Source: a virus
Direction: 5' to 3' (one strand)
DNA: 30,973 nt
IMG/VR virus record: IMGVR_UViG_3300026097_000684
Location: 1 to 30,973 of that record
The notes under the pieces were generated by a model. It was given only the letters and a program-made list of their open reading frames with translations, did not search any database and was not told where the DNA came from. A program made the position numbers and the translations under genes. Positions 1-8,539 of this stretch are shown here, piece after piece; positions within the stretch are counted from its first letter, which is position 1; each line of letters opens with the position of its first letter.

Positions 1-357
1 ACTGCTACAATTACTGCTACAAAAAATACATTTTAAATTGCAAAGATTACTAAACTTAATTTCTAACAGCTCTGGAATTTTTACAAAATCTTGTTTAACG
101 TGTTTATGTGCATAATCCATTTTTAAGACTTGACGATAACTTTTAGATTTGTCTTTTTCTGCGTCCCAGCATCTCCAACAAGTAGGATGTTCGACATTTT
201 CACGAAGACGTTGTCGTTGATCTACTAATTCATCATGATTAAAAAAGTTTAAGTCATTAAGAGGCTTATATTCAGCTCGCGGACAACTTCGCCACCAGCC
301 GAAGCCAGTATCTATGCTATACATGTGCCATGGAAAAGCGCATAATTTATCTGTCAT
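1..357 (-). CDS. Radical SAM protein with N-terminal twitch, partial (C-terminus beyond window)
   Basis: The first 119 residues of a radical SAM enzyme run off the left edge of the window with no stop. The N-terminal cysteine segment has C6 in a CAFPWHM context, C25 and a C60/C63 pair (TCWRCW). The core CxxxCxxC follows at C106, C110 and C113 (LCNLKCIFC), which binds the 4Fe-4S cluster that cleaves S-adenosylmethionine. This order matches the siblings to the right, though a single SCP replaces their PCC. The ATG at 357 overlaps the end of the SDR-like gene by 11 bases, so the two are probably translated together. The GGE motif and the rest of the barrel lie outside the window. Substrate unknown. 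Confidence 0.88.
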   Translation of the reverse strand, partial: MTDKLCAFPWHMYSIDTGFGWWRSCPRAEYKPLNDLNFFNHDELVDQRQRLRENVEHPTCWRCWDAEKDKSKSYRQVLKMDYAHKHVKQDFVKIPELLEIKFSNLCNLKCIFCSSNCSS

Positions 358-913
358 GTTGTATCGGATCCACACTTAAAAAATTGATGTTAATTTCCTT
401 AGGTTGCTCTATTATCCATTCCACATAACTTGCAACTAAATCCATATCAAGACAAATTCTACCAGGATTATCATCTGATCTGTTTTCCATAGTACCGATA
501 CTTAGGTGTGTTACTTTTGGTTCATTACTCCATACACCGGCTATAGAAAACCCGTTACTCCACTCTTTTAGAGCAAGTTTTTCATAATGATATCTATTTG
601 TTTTTCCTCGGCGTACATTATCAGTGGTACTGCCAATATTTATAATACGCTTATGTCCTTCATTTTGTTCAGACCAATAATGCCATAAATTGTGTGCAAT
701 TAATGTTTGTCTAAAAAAGAAGTTAGCATATAAATTAATAAAAATATCTGCATCTTCTACAAGTTCTACTATTTTCTTAATATTTCCGTCATCGTTGAAA
801 TCTACGCCAGTTTCTCTACTAAAGCATACGCATTCATGCCCCTTAGCTTCTAGCCTATCTACAATATATTTGCATAGGTCCTTGTTTCTGTTGCCGGTCA
901 TGGCTATTTTCAT
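347..913 (-). CDS. Short SDR-like NAD(P)-binding protein
   Basis: A 188-residue protein that reads like a compact short-chain dehydrogenase/epimerase. It opens with a beta strand and nucleotide-binding turn (MKIAMTGNRN), has a strand plus acidic turn near residues 53-62, a serine in INIGST (S95), and a YxxxK pair at Y108/K112 (YHYEK). These are the usual SDR catalytic positions. The glycine pattern after TG is degenerate, and the protein is shorter than typical 240-350 residue members, so cofactor use is uncertain. In glycan pathways such enzymes reduce, oxidise or epimerise sugar nucleotides; that role is inferred from neighbours. The stop overlaps the next gene by 11 bases, and the start forms an ATGA junction with the upstream radical SAM gene. 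Confidence 0.6.
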   Translation of the reverse strand: MKIAMTGNRNKDLCKYIVDRLEAKGHECVCFSRETGVDFNDDGNIKKIVELVEDADIFINLYANFFFRQTLIAHNLWHYWSEQNEGHKRIINIGSTTDNVRRGKTNRYHYEKLALKEWSNGFSIAGVWSNEPKVTHLSIGTMENRSDDNPGRICLDMDLVASYVEWIIEQPKEININFLSVDPIQHDR

Positions 914-2010
914 AACATTTCCTTTGAAATTATATTTTCTATATTCTGTTGTCTAGCATTATCAAGGTATTTAGTAATATTTATAAACTGGTTATACAAA
1001 TCGTCAGATGTGTCTCGTAACATAAAATTATAAATATTATCTATTTTATCTAAATGTTTGCCAAATACACTTTTGTTTTCTAAATAAGTATTGTAAATTT
1101 TTTCTTTATATTCTTTTTTTAAATTATTCACACACAGATAGCTAGGTAACATAAGCGTGATATAATTAATTTTATCAGAAGTTTTTATTAGTTCTTTATG
1201 TATTAAATGTAATTGATGTATATTTAAATTTTGAACCGTTACATTAAATCTTAAATTAATGTTAGGTAATTTTGAAAACTTTTCTATATTAGTTACACAC
1301 ATTTCATAAGTAAAATCTTTACTACCTCTAATATAATCAAAAGTATCAGTTATACCGTCAATGCTAACAATAAGTTGTAAATCTGCTATTATGCTAGCTG
1401 CTGCAACTAACCAGTTAGGTACTATTGTTCCGTTTGTAACAATTAATAAAGTTATCCTATTAGCATTAGGTAATTTTAAAAAGGAAGATACAAGTCGTTC
1501 AGTTTCTGGCATAATAAGAGGCTCACCGCCTTTTAACTCAATAAAAACGTTTCCCTTAATTGTACTAATAAACTCTACTAATTTATCTATGTCAGCATTC
1601 TTAAGCTGGTATGCTTTATTATCATCTTTCTCTTCTATCAGATTTTCTGCAACTAAACCAGCATGATCTTTATACCATTGTGTGCTATTCCTAGGATTGC
1701 ACATTCTGCATTTTAAATTACAAAAGTTACCCATACTAATGTCTATCATAAAGTCATCTGGTGCTACCATAGGAACAGCATCGTAATATTGGCGTTTACT
1801 TCTAATGCCTCTGTCTTCGTCTAATTTACACCTAAAGCAACTTTCAGGAAAGTTATTATTTTCTAGTTCATTAGCAATGTCTGTAAATTTTATAGCATCA
1901 AAGTTTTTATATTCTGTAATATGCTTTTGTCTAACTTTGTTACGAGCGCACGGTCTAGTATACCCCTGAGGGTCTATCCAAAATCCGTTTGTGCTTGCAA
2001 AGCATTTCAT
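910..2010 (-). CDS. N-terminal-twitch radical SAM protein
   Basis: A 366-residue radical SAM enzyme. The N-terminal segment is shortened compared with its siblings: it starts directly at C3, followed by a G-Y-T-R-P-C stretch (C21) and the C58/C61 pair. The core CxxxCxxC is C97/C101/C104 (FCNLKCRMC), and GGEP, which contacts the SAM amino group in this superfamily, is at 161-164. A SIDG strand and DYIRGS follow. PCC of the siblings is PCA here, so the auxiliary cluster may have a different ligand set. The C-terminal end lacks the D.FPE tail seen in many siblings. It starts 1 base into the stop of the gene at 2010-3122 (TAATG). Substrate unknown. Confidence 0.9.
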   Translation of the reverse strand: MKCFASTNGFWIDPQGYTRPCARNKVRQKHITEYKNFDAIKFTDIANELENNNFPESCFRCKLDEDRGIRSKRQYYDAVPMVAPDDFMIDISMGNFCNLKCRMCNPRNSTQWYKDHAGLVAENLIEEKDDNKAYQLKNADIDKLVEFISTIKGNVFIELKGGEPLIMPETERLVSSFLKLPNANRITLLIVTNGTIVPNWLVAAASIIADLQLIVSIDGITDTFDYIRGSKDFTYEMCVTNIEKFSKLPNINLRFNVTVQNLNIHQLHLIHKELIKTSDKINYITLMLPSYLCVNNLKKEYKEKIYNTYLENKSVFGKHLDKIDNIYNFMLRDTSDDLYNQFINITKYLDNARQQNIENIISKEML

Positions 2011-3122
2011 TACAATTTCCTTTTAGGAATTTTGCTATCGGCGCTACTTACACAATTAGGAGTTGAGCAAATCATAGGTTTATCAAATAGTTTAAATCCT
2101 GTTTCGATATTTCCAAGAGGCACATCGTGACAACTATAACTTCGTTTAATACTTCCGTCAGGTTCTCTAATAATAATACCTTGATATCCGCTATTACATT
2201 CCCAGCCGTTGAAGTTATTAAAGTTAAACGCATTAAATCGTTCAGCTTGGTCCATATACCATTTTTTGCCGTCTTTATCTTCAAACTCAACTTGCATGTT
2301 CCACGGAACACTAGCATCATTTTTTCCGTGTATACCTTTTGGTACCTGAAAGCTAGGCTTTGGTCTTTCTGCCCATTTGCGTTTTACGTCAGTATATCCT
2401 CGTTGCGGCATACCATTCCATAACGTTTTAAGCATTTCGTCAGTATAGCCATCTACAACTCGACTAGCTGTAGGGTCGCTTTGAGGCTTTAGTGTTACGT
2501 TTATGCCTTGCTCGTGAAAGAATAAGGCGTTCTCCCAGTCACGTTCAAACCAGTCTGGAACCATGACCATGTTAATAGTAACTTGTATATCGTGTTCTTG
2601 ACACAGAATTAATTTGTTTGCAAAATCTTGCATCTTTTCTTTTGTAGTTAGGTGCTCTGTGTGCAGGCTTGCTGTTATACTTGCTCTGTGAAACGGTTTA
2701 ACTGCTTCTACATATTCTTCAAACCATTTCATATTGCGAGAGCAGTTTGATGTCATATGAACACTAGTGTAATTAGTATTACCAACATCATCAGCTAAAT
2801 GCTCCAAAATATCCAAGTAACCGGGGTGAAAAGTAGGCTCACCGCCAGATAAGCTAAAATGAAAGCTATTAAAACCGTTATCACGAGCTTGCCTCTTTAT
2901 TTCGTCAATTGTTTTTAAACATAATTCTGTAGGTCTATGATCCTTACGATCGCTTCTTGCATAAGGCCAGCAGTAGCTACACTTGTAATTGCAGAAACGA
3001 CCAAGTAACCAACTAACGGTGAATAAGTCTCTGTAAAGGAGTGTACGCTGGCCGACACGTACGATATCGTCAAACGGAATTTTAGTAAAATCGTAATTGG
3101 ACCATTTTAAATCTTCAGACAT
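2010..3122 (-). CDS. Radical SAM protein with C-terminal auxiliary cysteines
   Basis: A 370-residue radical SAM enzyme of a different layout from most of its neighbours. The core motif comes early (FCNYKCSYC, C44/C48/C51), followed by LSGGEP at 91-96, and the accessory cysteines are at the end: C309, C331, C352 and C357, with a PDGSIKRSYSC strand typical of SPASM/twitch domains. Its closest relative in the window is the protein at 12568-13560, which has the same order. It is joined to the gene at 910-2010 by a TAATG overlap. A strong promoter-like site lies just upstream and may give a leaderless message, since its -10 box ends only 5 bases before the ATG. Function beyond the enzyme class is not visible. 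Confidence 0.9.
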   Translation of the reverse strand: MSEDLKWSNYDFTKIPFDDIVRVGQRTLLYRDLFTVSWLLGRFCNYKCSYCWPYARSDRKDHRPTELCLKTIDEIKRQARDNGFNSFHFSLSGGEPTFHPGYLDILEHLADDVGNTNYTSVHMTSNCSRNMKWFEEYVEAVKPFHRASITASLHTEHLTTKEKMQDFANKLILCQEHDIQVTINMVMVPDWFERDWENALFFHEQGINVTLKPQSDPTASRVVDGYTDEMLKTLWNGMPQRGYTDVKRKWAERPKPSFQVPKGIHGKNDASVPWNMQVEFEDKDGKKWYMDQAERFNAFNFNNFNGWECNSGYQGIIIREPDGSIKRSYSCHDVPLGNIETGFKLFDKPMICSTPNCVSSADSKIPKRKL

Positions 3123-3127
3123 AATTT

Positions 3128-3155
3128 ATTGTAACACCTTACATATTTTTGTCAA
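3128..3155 (-). promoter_or_regulatory. Sigma-70-like promoter before the gene at 3122
   Basis: On the minus strand, TTGACA (3150-3155) and TACAAT (3128-3133) are separated by 16 bases. The -35 box lies inside the last codons of the aminotransferase-like gene. A start about 6-7 bases after the -10 box falls on or next to the ATG at 3122, so the message would have essentially no leader. Confidence 0.6.
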
Positions 3156-4026
3156 GTTTATAGAAATGTTTAACTAAATTTCTAACACCTAATAATTTTC
3201 TATTATACTTTGCTACATGTATACAAGAGGTTTGTTCAAGATCTAATAGTGTACACATTTTATCATATGCGCCTTTGTATTTGTTATTAATGTAATCAGG
3301 AGAAAATTTATTCATTTGCCATATGCCAATTTGCATATTAGATTTTACCAAATGCTGATATTCATTTTGCTGACGTATGTAACCGTCTTCATAATTTGAA
3401 AATCTAAGTCCAGTTCTCATGTTTCCTAGCCCTATACCTTTGCTTAAACTAAAAGCAACTTCTTTTATAGCAGGACTTGAAAAATCAAAAGTTATATTAT
3501 TACACGTTCCAAACCAAGCACAATCTAACAAAATAGGTATATTTTTTTCCTCTGCGTCCTTTATCATGGTATTATACATTTTTGAAATGCTTCCGTTTCC
3601 ACTAAAGGGCAGGCTTACAATAACCCAGTCGTCTTGTTCTAACGGCACGTACTTATCATTTTGATCTAATGGCATTATTTTGACAGATCTGCGATGATAA
3701 CCGTATTCTTTAGAAAATACTCTTAATCTTTGTTTACTATATCTCAAATACGCTTCATCAAATGCCTGTGTTGTTCCAACAGTAACATCTTTAAAATTAA
3801 ATCTTTCTAAATTTTTTATCGTATTGTTTTCAGTTGATAAAATCCAATTAGAAAATAAATCAACGTATTCGTCGTAAACTTCAAAATAACCTGGCTGAGA
3901 TAGCCATTCATTCCAGGGTGCTGCTGCTAAATTTATCTGAAATTGATAATCATAAAGGGCCGGGTGTTTTTCCGGTGTTATTAATTTCTGTTCTATATAA
4001 TCATTTATTTGTAGAGTATAATTCAT
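3139..4026 (-). CDS. PLP-dependent aminotransferase-like protein (fold type I)
   Basis: A 295-residue protein that resembles a short fold-type-I PLP enzyme. It has a phosphate-loop-like VTVGTTQA (about 82-89), an aspartate in PILLDCAWFG (D168) where the pyridine nitrogen partner sits, and SLSKGIGL (K196) followed by R204 in NMRTG, the usual context of the PLP lysine. It is shorter than the usual 350-400 residues. I chose ATG at 4026; a TTG at 4056 would add ten residues, but the segment MNYTLQ begins a normal N-terminus. A GAGGT lies 13 bases upstream, a rather long spacing. It overlaps the upstream radical SAM gene by 26 bases. It may supply an amino-sugar or amino acid group; substrate is inferred only. 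Confidence 0.68.
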   Translation of the reverse strand: MNYTLQINDYIEQKLITPEKHPALYDYQFQINLAAAPWNEWLSQPGYFEVYDEYVDLFSNWILSTENNTIKNLERFNFKDVTVGTTQAFDEAYLRYSKQRLRVFSKEYGYHRRSVKIMPLDQNDKYVPLEQDDWVIVSLPFSGNGSISKMYNTMIKDAEEKNIPILLDCAWFGTCNNITFDFSSPAIKEVAFSLSKGIGLGNMRTGLRFSNYEDGYIRQQNEYQHLVKSNMQIGIWQMNKFSPDYINNKYKGAYDKMCTLLDLEQTSCIHVAKYNRKLLGVRNLVKHFYKLDKNM

Positions 4027-5224
4027 AAGGATATTTGTTACCTCTAATATTATCAAGTTCTGTTACATATCTTATAAGTTGATCATAATTACTGCTCCAG
4101 TCTTCGCTATTCATATATGTAAGCACATAGTTCATCTGTTCTTTATACTGAGTATTTTCTACTGTTTCTAAATGACTTTTTATCTTATGTGTAATTTTTT
4201 CTTTTGCGTATTTAGGCAAAACACGCATGTTGAGATGGTCAGGATCATATACTATATCAGGAGCAATATGAACTCCGTCATACCAAGATGCTTTGCCGAT
4301 CTTTTTAAAATTTGAGTGCGCAATGTAATTATAAAATTCAGGTATATATTCTATGTTAAGAGCACTTACCGCAGTATTAACTCTTATGTTTATATGCTCA
4401 GTAGTGTTGTCTAAAATATTTAAAGAATCTACCATGTCTTGCCATTTACTAGGAAAGCGTATATAGTCATTAAGTTCATCCAGTCCGTCTAAACTACACC
4501 ATAAATCTACTCGTTTAAATTCATTCCACAATTCAAAAACTTTATTAGGCAGTTTTGTTATATTAGTATTATACTTTATAAAAATATTTTTACTGTATCC
4601 TTTTTCTACTAACTGCTCTAAAAGCCTATAATGTTTTTTGTGTAGTAGAGGTTCGCCTCCTGCGAATTGTAACATTCTTAACTTATTACCGTTCTCTTCT
4701 AGATAATTCCAAAGTTCATCTAACTCGGGCCATTTGAGATTAGGCAAACTATGATGAGAGAATCCTGTATTTTTATACTTGTCAAGTATTGCTGTGTCTT
4801 CTAACCACTTGCTAGAACTGTTTGGATTACACATTACACATTTTAAATTACATAAATTACCTAGTCTTAGATCATAACTAACAATGTTATCTTCTACACT
4901 ACCATCGGCGGCTGTGCTATTGATTAGTTCGTCGATATTAAAACGTTTTTGCCAATTTGCTAGTTCTCCAAGACGCTTACTATGCGTATCACCGTTTGCT
5001 TCTTTATCCCAGCAGGTAAAACAAATATCTGGTCGTTCTCCGTTTAGCATTGCCTGACGTAGTTTTCTGACGTGTTCGCTGTTCCAATATTCTTTTATGC
5101 CTTCTTTGTGTATTTTATATCTATGTTCAAACTCTTTCGAAACACAGCAAGGGCGCAATGTTCCTGTAGTGCTAGCAAACAGGTGTATCCAAGGTAATAT
5201 ACAAAATGTATTTTTACTTGACAT
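4001..5224 (-). CDS. N-terminal-twitch radical SAM protein
   Basis: A 407-residue member of the main radical SAM set here. The N-terminal segment has FCILPWIHL (C8), RPCC (C26/C27) and ICFTC (C68/C71). The core is LCNLKCVMC (C125/C129/C132) and AGGEP at 188-192. A SLDG strand followed by NDYIRFPSKW is shared with four siblings (5214, 7062, 11213, 13560). The C-terminus ends LDNIRGNKYPYELY, a weaker version of the common tail. The gene overlaps the aminotransferase-like gene downstream by 26 bases and the radical SAM gene upstream by 11, so it is one link in a continuous operon. Substrate unknown. Confidence 0.92.
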   Translation of the reverse strand: MSSKNTFCILPWIHLFASTTGTLRPCCVSKEFEHRYKIHKEGIKEYWNSEHVRKLRQAMLNGERPDICFTCWDKEANGDTHSKRLGELANWQKRFNIDELINSTAADGSVEDNIVSYDLRLGNLCNLKCVMCNPNSSSKWLEDTAILDKYKNTGFSHHSLPNLKWPELDELWNYLEENGNKLRMLQFAGGEPLLHKKHYRLLEQLVEKGYSKNIFIKYNTNITKLPNKVFELWNEFKRVDLWCSLDGLDELNDYIRFPSKWQDMVDSLNILDNTTEHINIRVNTAVSALNIEYIPEFYNYIAHSNFKKIGKASWYDGVHIAPDIVYDPDHLNMRVLPKYAKEKITHKIKSHLETVENTQYKEQMNYVLTYMNSEDWSSNYDQLIRYVTELDNIRGNKYPYELYSTNK

Positions 5225-6572
5225 ATTCTTTTATGATCTCATATAATTCTGGAGCAACATCTTTAAAATTCTCATTTCTTATATTATCCAAACGCATTGT
5301 ATATTTCCAAAATTTGTCTAATTCGTCACTCCAATCTTCGGCTATCATCATATCATAATAAGATTCTAGTATCTTTTTACTGGCTTTTTTATAAGCATCT
5401 TTCATAGTTTCGTCTAAATTAGCAGTCATTAGATAATTATCTAACCAAATATAATATTCATTGTATTTTGTTTTTACAAAATCTTTTGCTTCTTTAGGTA
5501 ATATTTTAGTATTAAGAAATCTAGGATTATGCAAAGGATGAGGATTGAGTATCGGCTTGCTTGTATTAACACCAATTTTTTTAAAATTTTGCTGTATAAT
5601 CCATTTCATAAAGTCGGGCAAATAAGCAACATTATAAACTTGAATAGTGCAAGCTATCCAGGCTCTAATATCGCCAGGGGAGTTGTCTATTTTGTGTAAG
5701 TTTTCAGCGAGCTTTTGAAAATTACTAGGATTTCTGATATAGTCATTTAAATCTCCTACTGCATCTATACTAATACCTAGTTGCACTCTTTTAAATTTAG
5801 GCCAAATATCCCATGCACGTTTTGGAACATTAACTAGATTAGTATTATATTCAACAATTATATCTTTTGCATAACCTAGATCTATGCATCGTTCTAATAG
5901 ATCATAATGTTTATCTATTAACAACGGCTCGCCACCTACTGTGTGTATTTGCCTAATATTAGGAATATTTTTATCAATCTGTTGCCAAAATTCATCGCTA
6001 TCAAACCAATTATAATCATCATATTTTACAATATATCGGTTTTTTTCGTTTTTTATTAGCTCTACTTTTCCATGGCTATCGTCAAAAGTCTCCTGTCCCC
6101 AAACTTTTACATGATCCTCATACCACTGATGGCTGTCTGTGGGTCCACACATTCTACATTTGAGATTACAAAAATTTCCAAACCTCAAATCATAATACAT
6201 AACCGGTACTTCTTCAGTATTAATTGATCCGTCAGATTTTGTTATTGCCTTTGCTTTGTCAAAATTAAATCTATTATTCCATAATTCATTTTCATATTGT
6301 CTACGAGAATTAACACCGCTTGCATCTTCTCTATCACATCGTATACAAGCTTCATGATCAGTGCCTTTTAGCATACTTAAACGTACTTGTTTAGCTAGAT
6401 CTGAATTCCTAGCTTCGTCTAAATTATCGTATTTTGCGTTGTAAGCGGTGCCGTCTTTTTTACGATGTATACCTTTAGATATACTAGTGTTTGCTTGACA
6501 GCAAATTCTGATATCGCCATTATTGCGCACTGCTTCGAAAATCCAAGGTAACGGACAAAATTTATTATTCAT
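5214..6572 (-). CDS. N-terminal-twitch radical SAM protein
   Basis: A 452-residue protein with FCPLPWIF (C6), RICC (C24/C25) and ACIRC (C76/C79) ahead of the core FCNLKCRMC (C135/C139/C142) and VGGEP (212-216). The segment between the first and second cysteine pairs is about 10 residues longer than in the protein at 4001-5224, and an insertion of roughly 25 residues follows the core (about 160-185). SIDAVG with NDYIRNPSNF and the C-terminal tail LDNIRNENFKDVAPELYEII are family features. Overlaps its neighbours by 11 bases (downstream) and 8 bases (upstream). Enzyme class is clear; reaction is not. Confidence 0.92.
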   Translation of the reverse strand: MNNKFCPLPWIFEAVRNNGDIRICCQANTSISKGIHRKKDGTAYNAKYDNLDEARNSDLAKQVRLSMLKGTDHEACIRCDREDASGVNSRRQYENELWNNRFNFDKAKAITKSDGSINTEEVPVMYYDLRFGNFCNLKCRMCGPTDSHQWYEDHVKVWGQETFDDSHGKVELIKNEKNRYIVKYDDYNWFDSDEFWQQIDKNIPNIRQIHTVGGEPLLIDKHYDLLERCIDLGYAKDIIVEYNTNLVNVPKRAWDIWPKFKRVQLGISIDAVGDLNDYIRNPSNFQKLAENLHKIDNSPGDIRAWIACTIQVYNVAYLPDFMKWIIQQNFKKIGVNTSKPILNPHPLHNPRFLNTKILPKEAKDFVKTKYNEYYIWLDNYLMTANLDETMKDAYKKASKKILESYYDMMIAEDWSDELDKFWKYTMRLDNIRNENFKDVAPELYEIIKEYVK

Positions 6573-7065
6573 ATATATGCACCCATGGTCCTTTTAAATA
6601 TTCACATTTTACATCTTTTATTGCAGATAATACTTTCTTTCGTTTACGTTTTTTTTCAATATTAGAGTTTGGTAAGTTTAAAAATATGTGATCATAAGTA
6701 AATATATTTTCAAAAATTCTTGTTAAATTGTCAAAGTCTGACCCTACATCTATGACTATTAAATTATAGTGCATCTTTTCATTACGATAAGACTGAAATG
6801 AATTCAATATCACATTTACATTTGAATTTAATTTCGAATATCTGCGTTTCCATTTATCAAAATATTTAAAGTCTGTTAAATAGTGCTCGTCAAAGTTATC
6901 ATAGGTAGTAATTCTTGAATTAATAAAAGTATCTTGCAATACCAATGTATAATCAAAGCATAAATGACCTATTTCTAATTTATCATGAAAATTAAAATAT
7001 TTTTCATATTGCGAGTGTAGATAATCGTAATCTGCTCTCATACCGTTTAGTATATTGTAACTCAT
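6565..7065 (-). CDS. Unrecognised 166-aa protein, possibly methyltransferase-like
   Basis: I do not recognise this protein. It is real by context: an ATG at 7065 in an ATGA junction with the upstream radical SAM gene and an 8-base overlap downstream. Residues 31-60 (KLEIGHLCFDYTLVLQD) look like a motif-I strand, and 100-110 (YNLIVIDVG) look like the later acidic strand of a class I methyltransferase, but the G-x-G pattern is missing. It could be a degenerate methyltransferase or a small Rossmann-type partner protein. It is rich in aromatic and basic residues and has no signal peptide or membrane segment. Confidence 0.6.
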   Translation of the reverse strand: MSYNILNGMRADYDYLHSQYEKYFNFHDKLEIGHLCFDYTLVLQDTFINSRITTYDNFDEHYLTDFKYFDKWKRRYSKLNSNVNVILNSFQSYRNEKMHYNLIVIDVGSDFDNLTRIFENIFTYDHIFLNLPNSNIEKKRKRKKVLSAIKDVKCEYLKGPWVHIYE

Positions 7066-8468
7066 TTTAATATCTCATCAAATATTGGGAAGATATTTAC
7101 AAATTTATCTTCCCAACCTCTTTGTTTATTAATTAAAGTCAGATACTCACGTGTTTCTGGTAGTCTAGCACTCCAGTCTTCTGCGTTCATAAAATTTATA
7201 ATACCTTTAAATCTTTTTAAACCATAAGGTGCATTTAGGAATTCTTCTTTTGTAATGCCTGCTTCTTTAACTCCTGTAAATTTATCCCAATTATCTTCAA
7301 TCCAAGGATAAAACTCATTTTCATACTTAGCTTGTATTTGCTGTTTGATGTGTGGCGGTAAAACTTTAACATTTAATTGAGGTGGCCAATATGCAAAGTG
7401 CATGTTAATTCCGCCGGCGCCAAATGGCCATTTGTTAATTTTTCGAAATCCCTGTTCTACTTTCCATTTTGTAAATTCAGGTATATAAGGAACATTTAAT
7501 GCCATAAGTGTTGTAGCTGTAGTTATTTCTACATTGTCTGTTGTTTCGTCTAGTTGCCAAAATACTTCTTCTTGATGTTTCCATTTAGAAGGATAACGTA
7601 TATAGTCATTTTGTTCACCGTAAGCATCTATACTATAATGTAATCTTACTCGTTTAAATTCAGCCCATATATCAAATAGATCATCGCGCCATTCTACAGC
7701 GTTTGAATTATATCTTAGTTCTATATTTTTTGCATATCCACGCTTAATACATTCTTCTAATAGTTCATAATGTTCGTCAATAATTAAACTTTCGCCGCCT
7801 GCAAAGTAGAGCTGGTACATATTAGGCACTTGATCCATAAGTTCGTTCCAGAACCGAGAGTTATTTTTGTGCCAATTATAACTTGCACCGTGATTACGTC
7901 CTTTATTATCCCAGCCGCTTGTGCCTTTAAGGTTTTCATTTTCTATTTTGGGATAGATATCTTTCCAATCCTTTATCCAACCACTGCTATCGTGCGGACT
8001 ACACATAACACATGCAAGTTGACATTTTGTTCCCATTCGTAAGTCGATGTAGCGAATTTTAGTAGGTATACTCCCGTCTTCCTGTGTTTCAGAAATTAAT
8101 TGCTCAAGGTCATATCTATTTCCCCAGTATTCAGTTTCCCAATTTCTTTTACTTAGGTGTCCAGATTCTTCTTCTTTATAGCATTTTAAACAACTAGGAG
8201 GCTTTTCTCCACGTAACATCATTTTCCTAACATTACGCATATACGAACTGTTCCAAGCTTCTTCTAAACTTGTGTGATTAAAATTTGCAGGAGTACCGTT
8301 GTCGTTTTTAACTACTCCTACTTCACCGCCGCCGATCTTTTTAGAGCTGTTTGGATCTTGTACACTACTAGCATTACTAGTGCAACAGGTTCTCATTTTA
8401 CCATCAGGTCTACTACTTAAATGAAGCCAAGGCAAAGCACAAAATGTTTTAGAAATATTACTGGTCAT
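7062..8468 (-). CDS. N-terminal-twitch radical SAM protein, GGES variant
   Basis: A 468-residue protein with FCALPWLHL (C10), RTCC (C28/C29) and SCLKC (C93/C96), then the core KCQLACVMC (C149/C153/C156). The usual GGEP is GGES at 224-227. A glycine-rich insertion (about 36-60) separates the first cysteine segments. SIDAYG followed by NDYIRYPSKW is conserved. The C-terminal tail reads INKQRGWEDKFVNIFPIFDEIL, the common D/N.FP form. Upstream lies a 71-base gap (8469-8539) in which I see no promoter, RNA or terminator; the Shine-Dalgarno match before the ATG is weak. It leads into the 166-aa gene by an ATGA overlap. Confidence 0.92.
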   Translation of the reverse strand: MTSNISKTFCALPWLHLSSRPDGKMRTCCTSNASSVQDPNSSKKIGGGEVGVVKNDNGTPANFNHTSLEEAWNSSYMRNVRKMMLRGEKPPSCLKCYKEEESGHLSKRNWETEYWGNRYDLEQLISETQEDGSIPTKIRYIDLRMGTKCQLACVMCSPHDSSGWIKDWKDIYPKIENENLKGTSGWDNKGRNHGASYNWHKNNSRFWNELMDQVPNMYQLYFAGGESLIIDEHYELLEECIKRGYAKNIELRYNSNAVEWRDDLFDIWAEFKRVRLHYSIDAYGEQNDYIRYPSKWKHQEEVFWQLDETTDNVEITTATTLMALNVPYIPEFTKWKVEQGFRKINKWPFGAGGINMHFAYWPPQLNVKVLPPHIKQQIQAKYENEFYPWIEDNWDKFTGVKEAGITKEEFLNAPYGLKRFKGIINFMNAEDWSARLPETREYLTLINKQRGWEDKFVNIFPIFDEILK

Positions 8469-8539
8469 ACAATTACTTATGTTATTAAAACAGATTTAAT
8501 GGATAAATTGATTGCTATTCTTAAAGCCTCTAAATTTAT

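Noticed and set aside
1-21. Short direct repeat at the left edge (ACTGCTACA twice)
   Set aside because: It is explained by the repeated Cys-Ser-Ser codons just after the radical SAM core, so it is not a separate element.
690-956. Open frames on the plus strand (for example 690-956, 8421-8879, 20331-20822, 24272-24631)
   Set aside because: Each lies opposite a minus-strand gene with clear motifs or operon overlaps, and their products are low-complexity without recognisable domains. They are antisense shadows.
637-985. T4 late promoter-like TATAAATA matches (637-644, 978-985)
   Set aside because: Both lie within coding sequence in AT-rich DNA and are not placed before a start codon in a convincing way. 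Chance matches are expected.
3139-4056. TTG start at 4056 for the aminotransferase-like gene
   Set aside because: ATG at 4026 gives a natural N-terminus and also overlaps the upstream gene, so the TTG extension is not needed.
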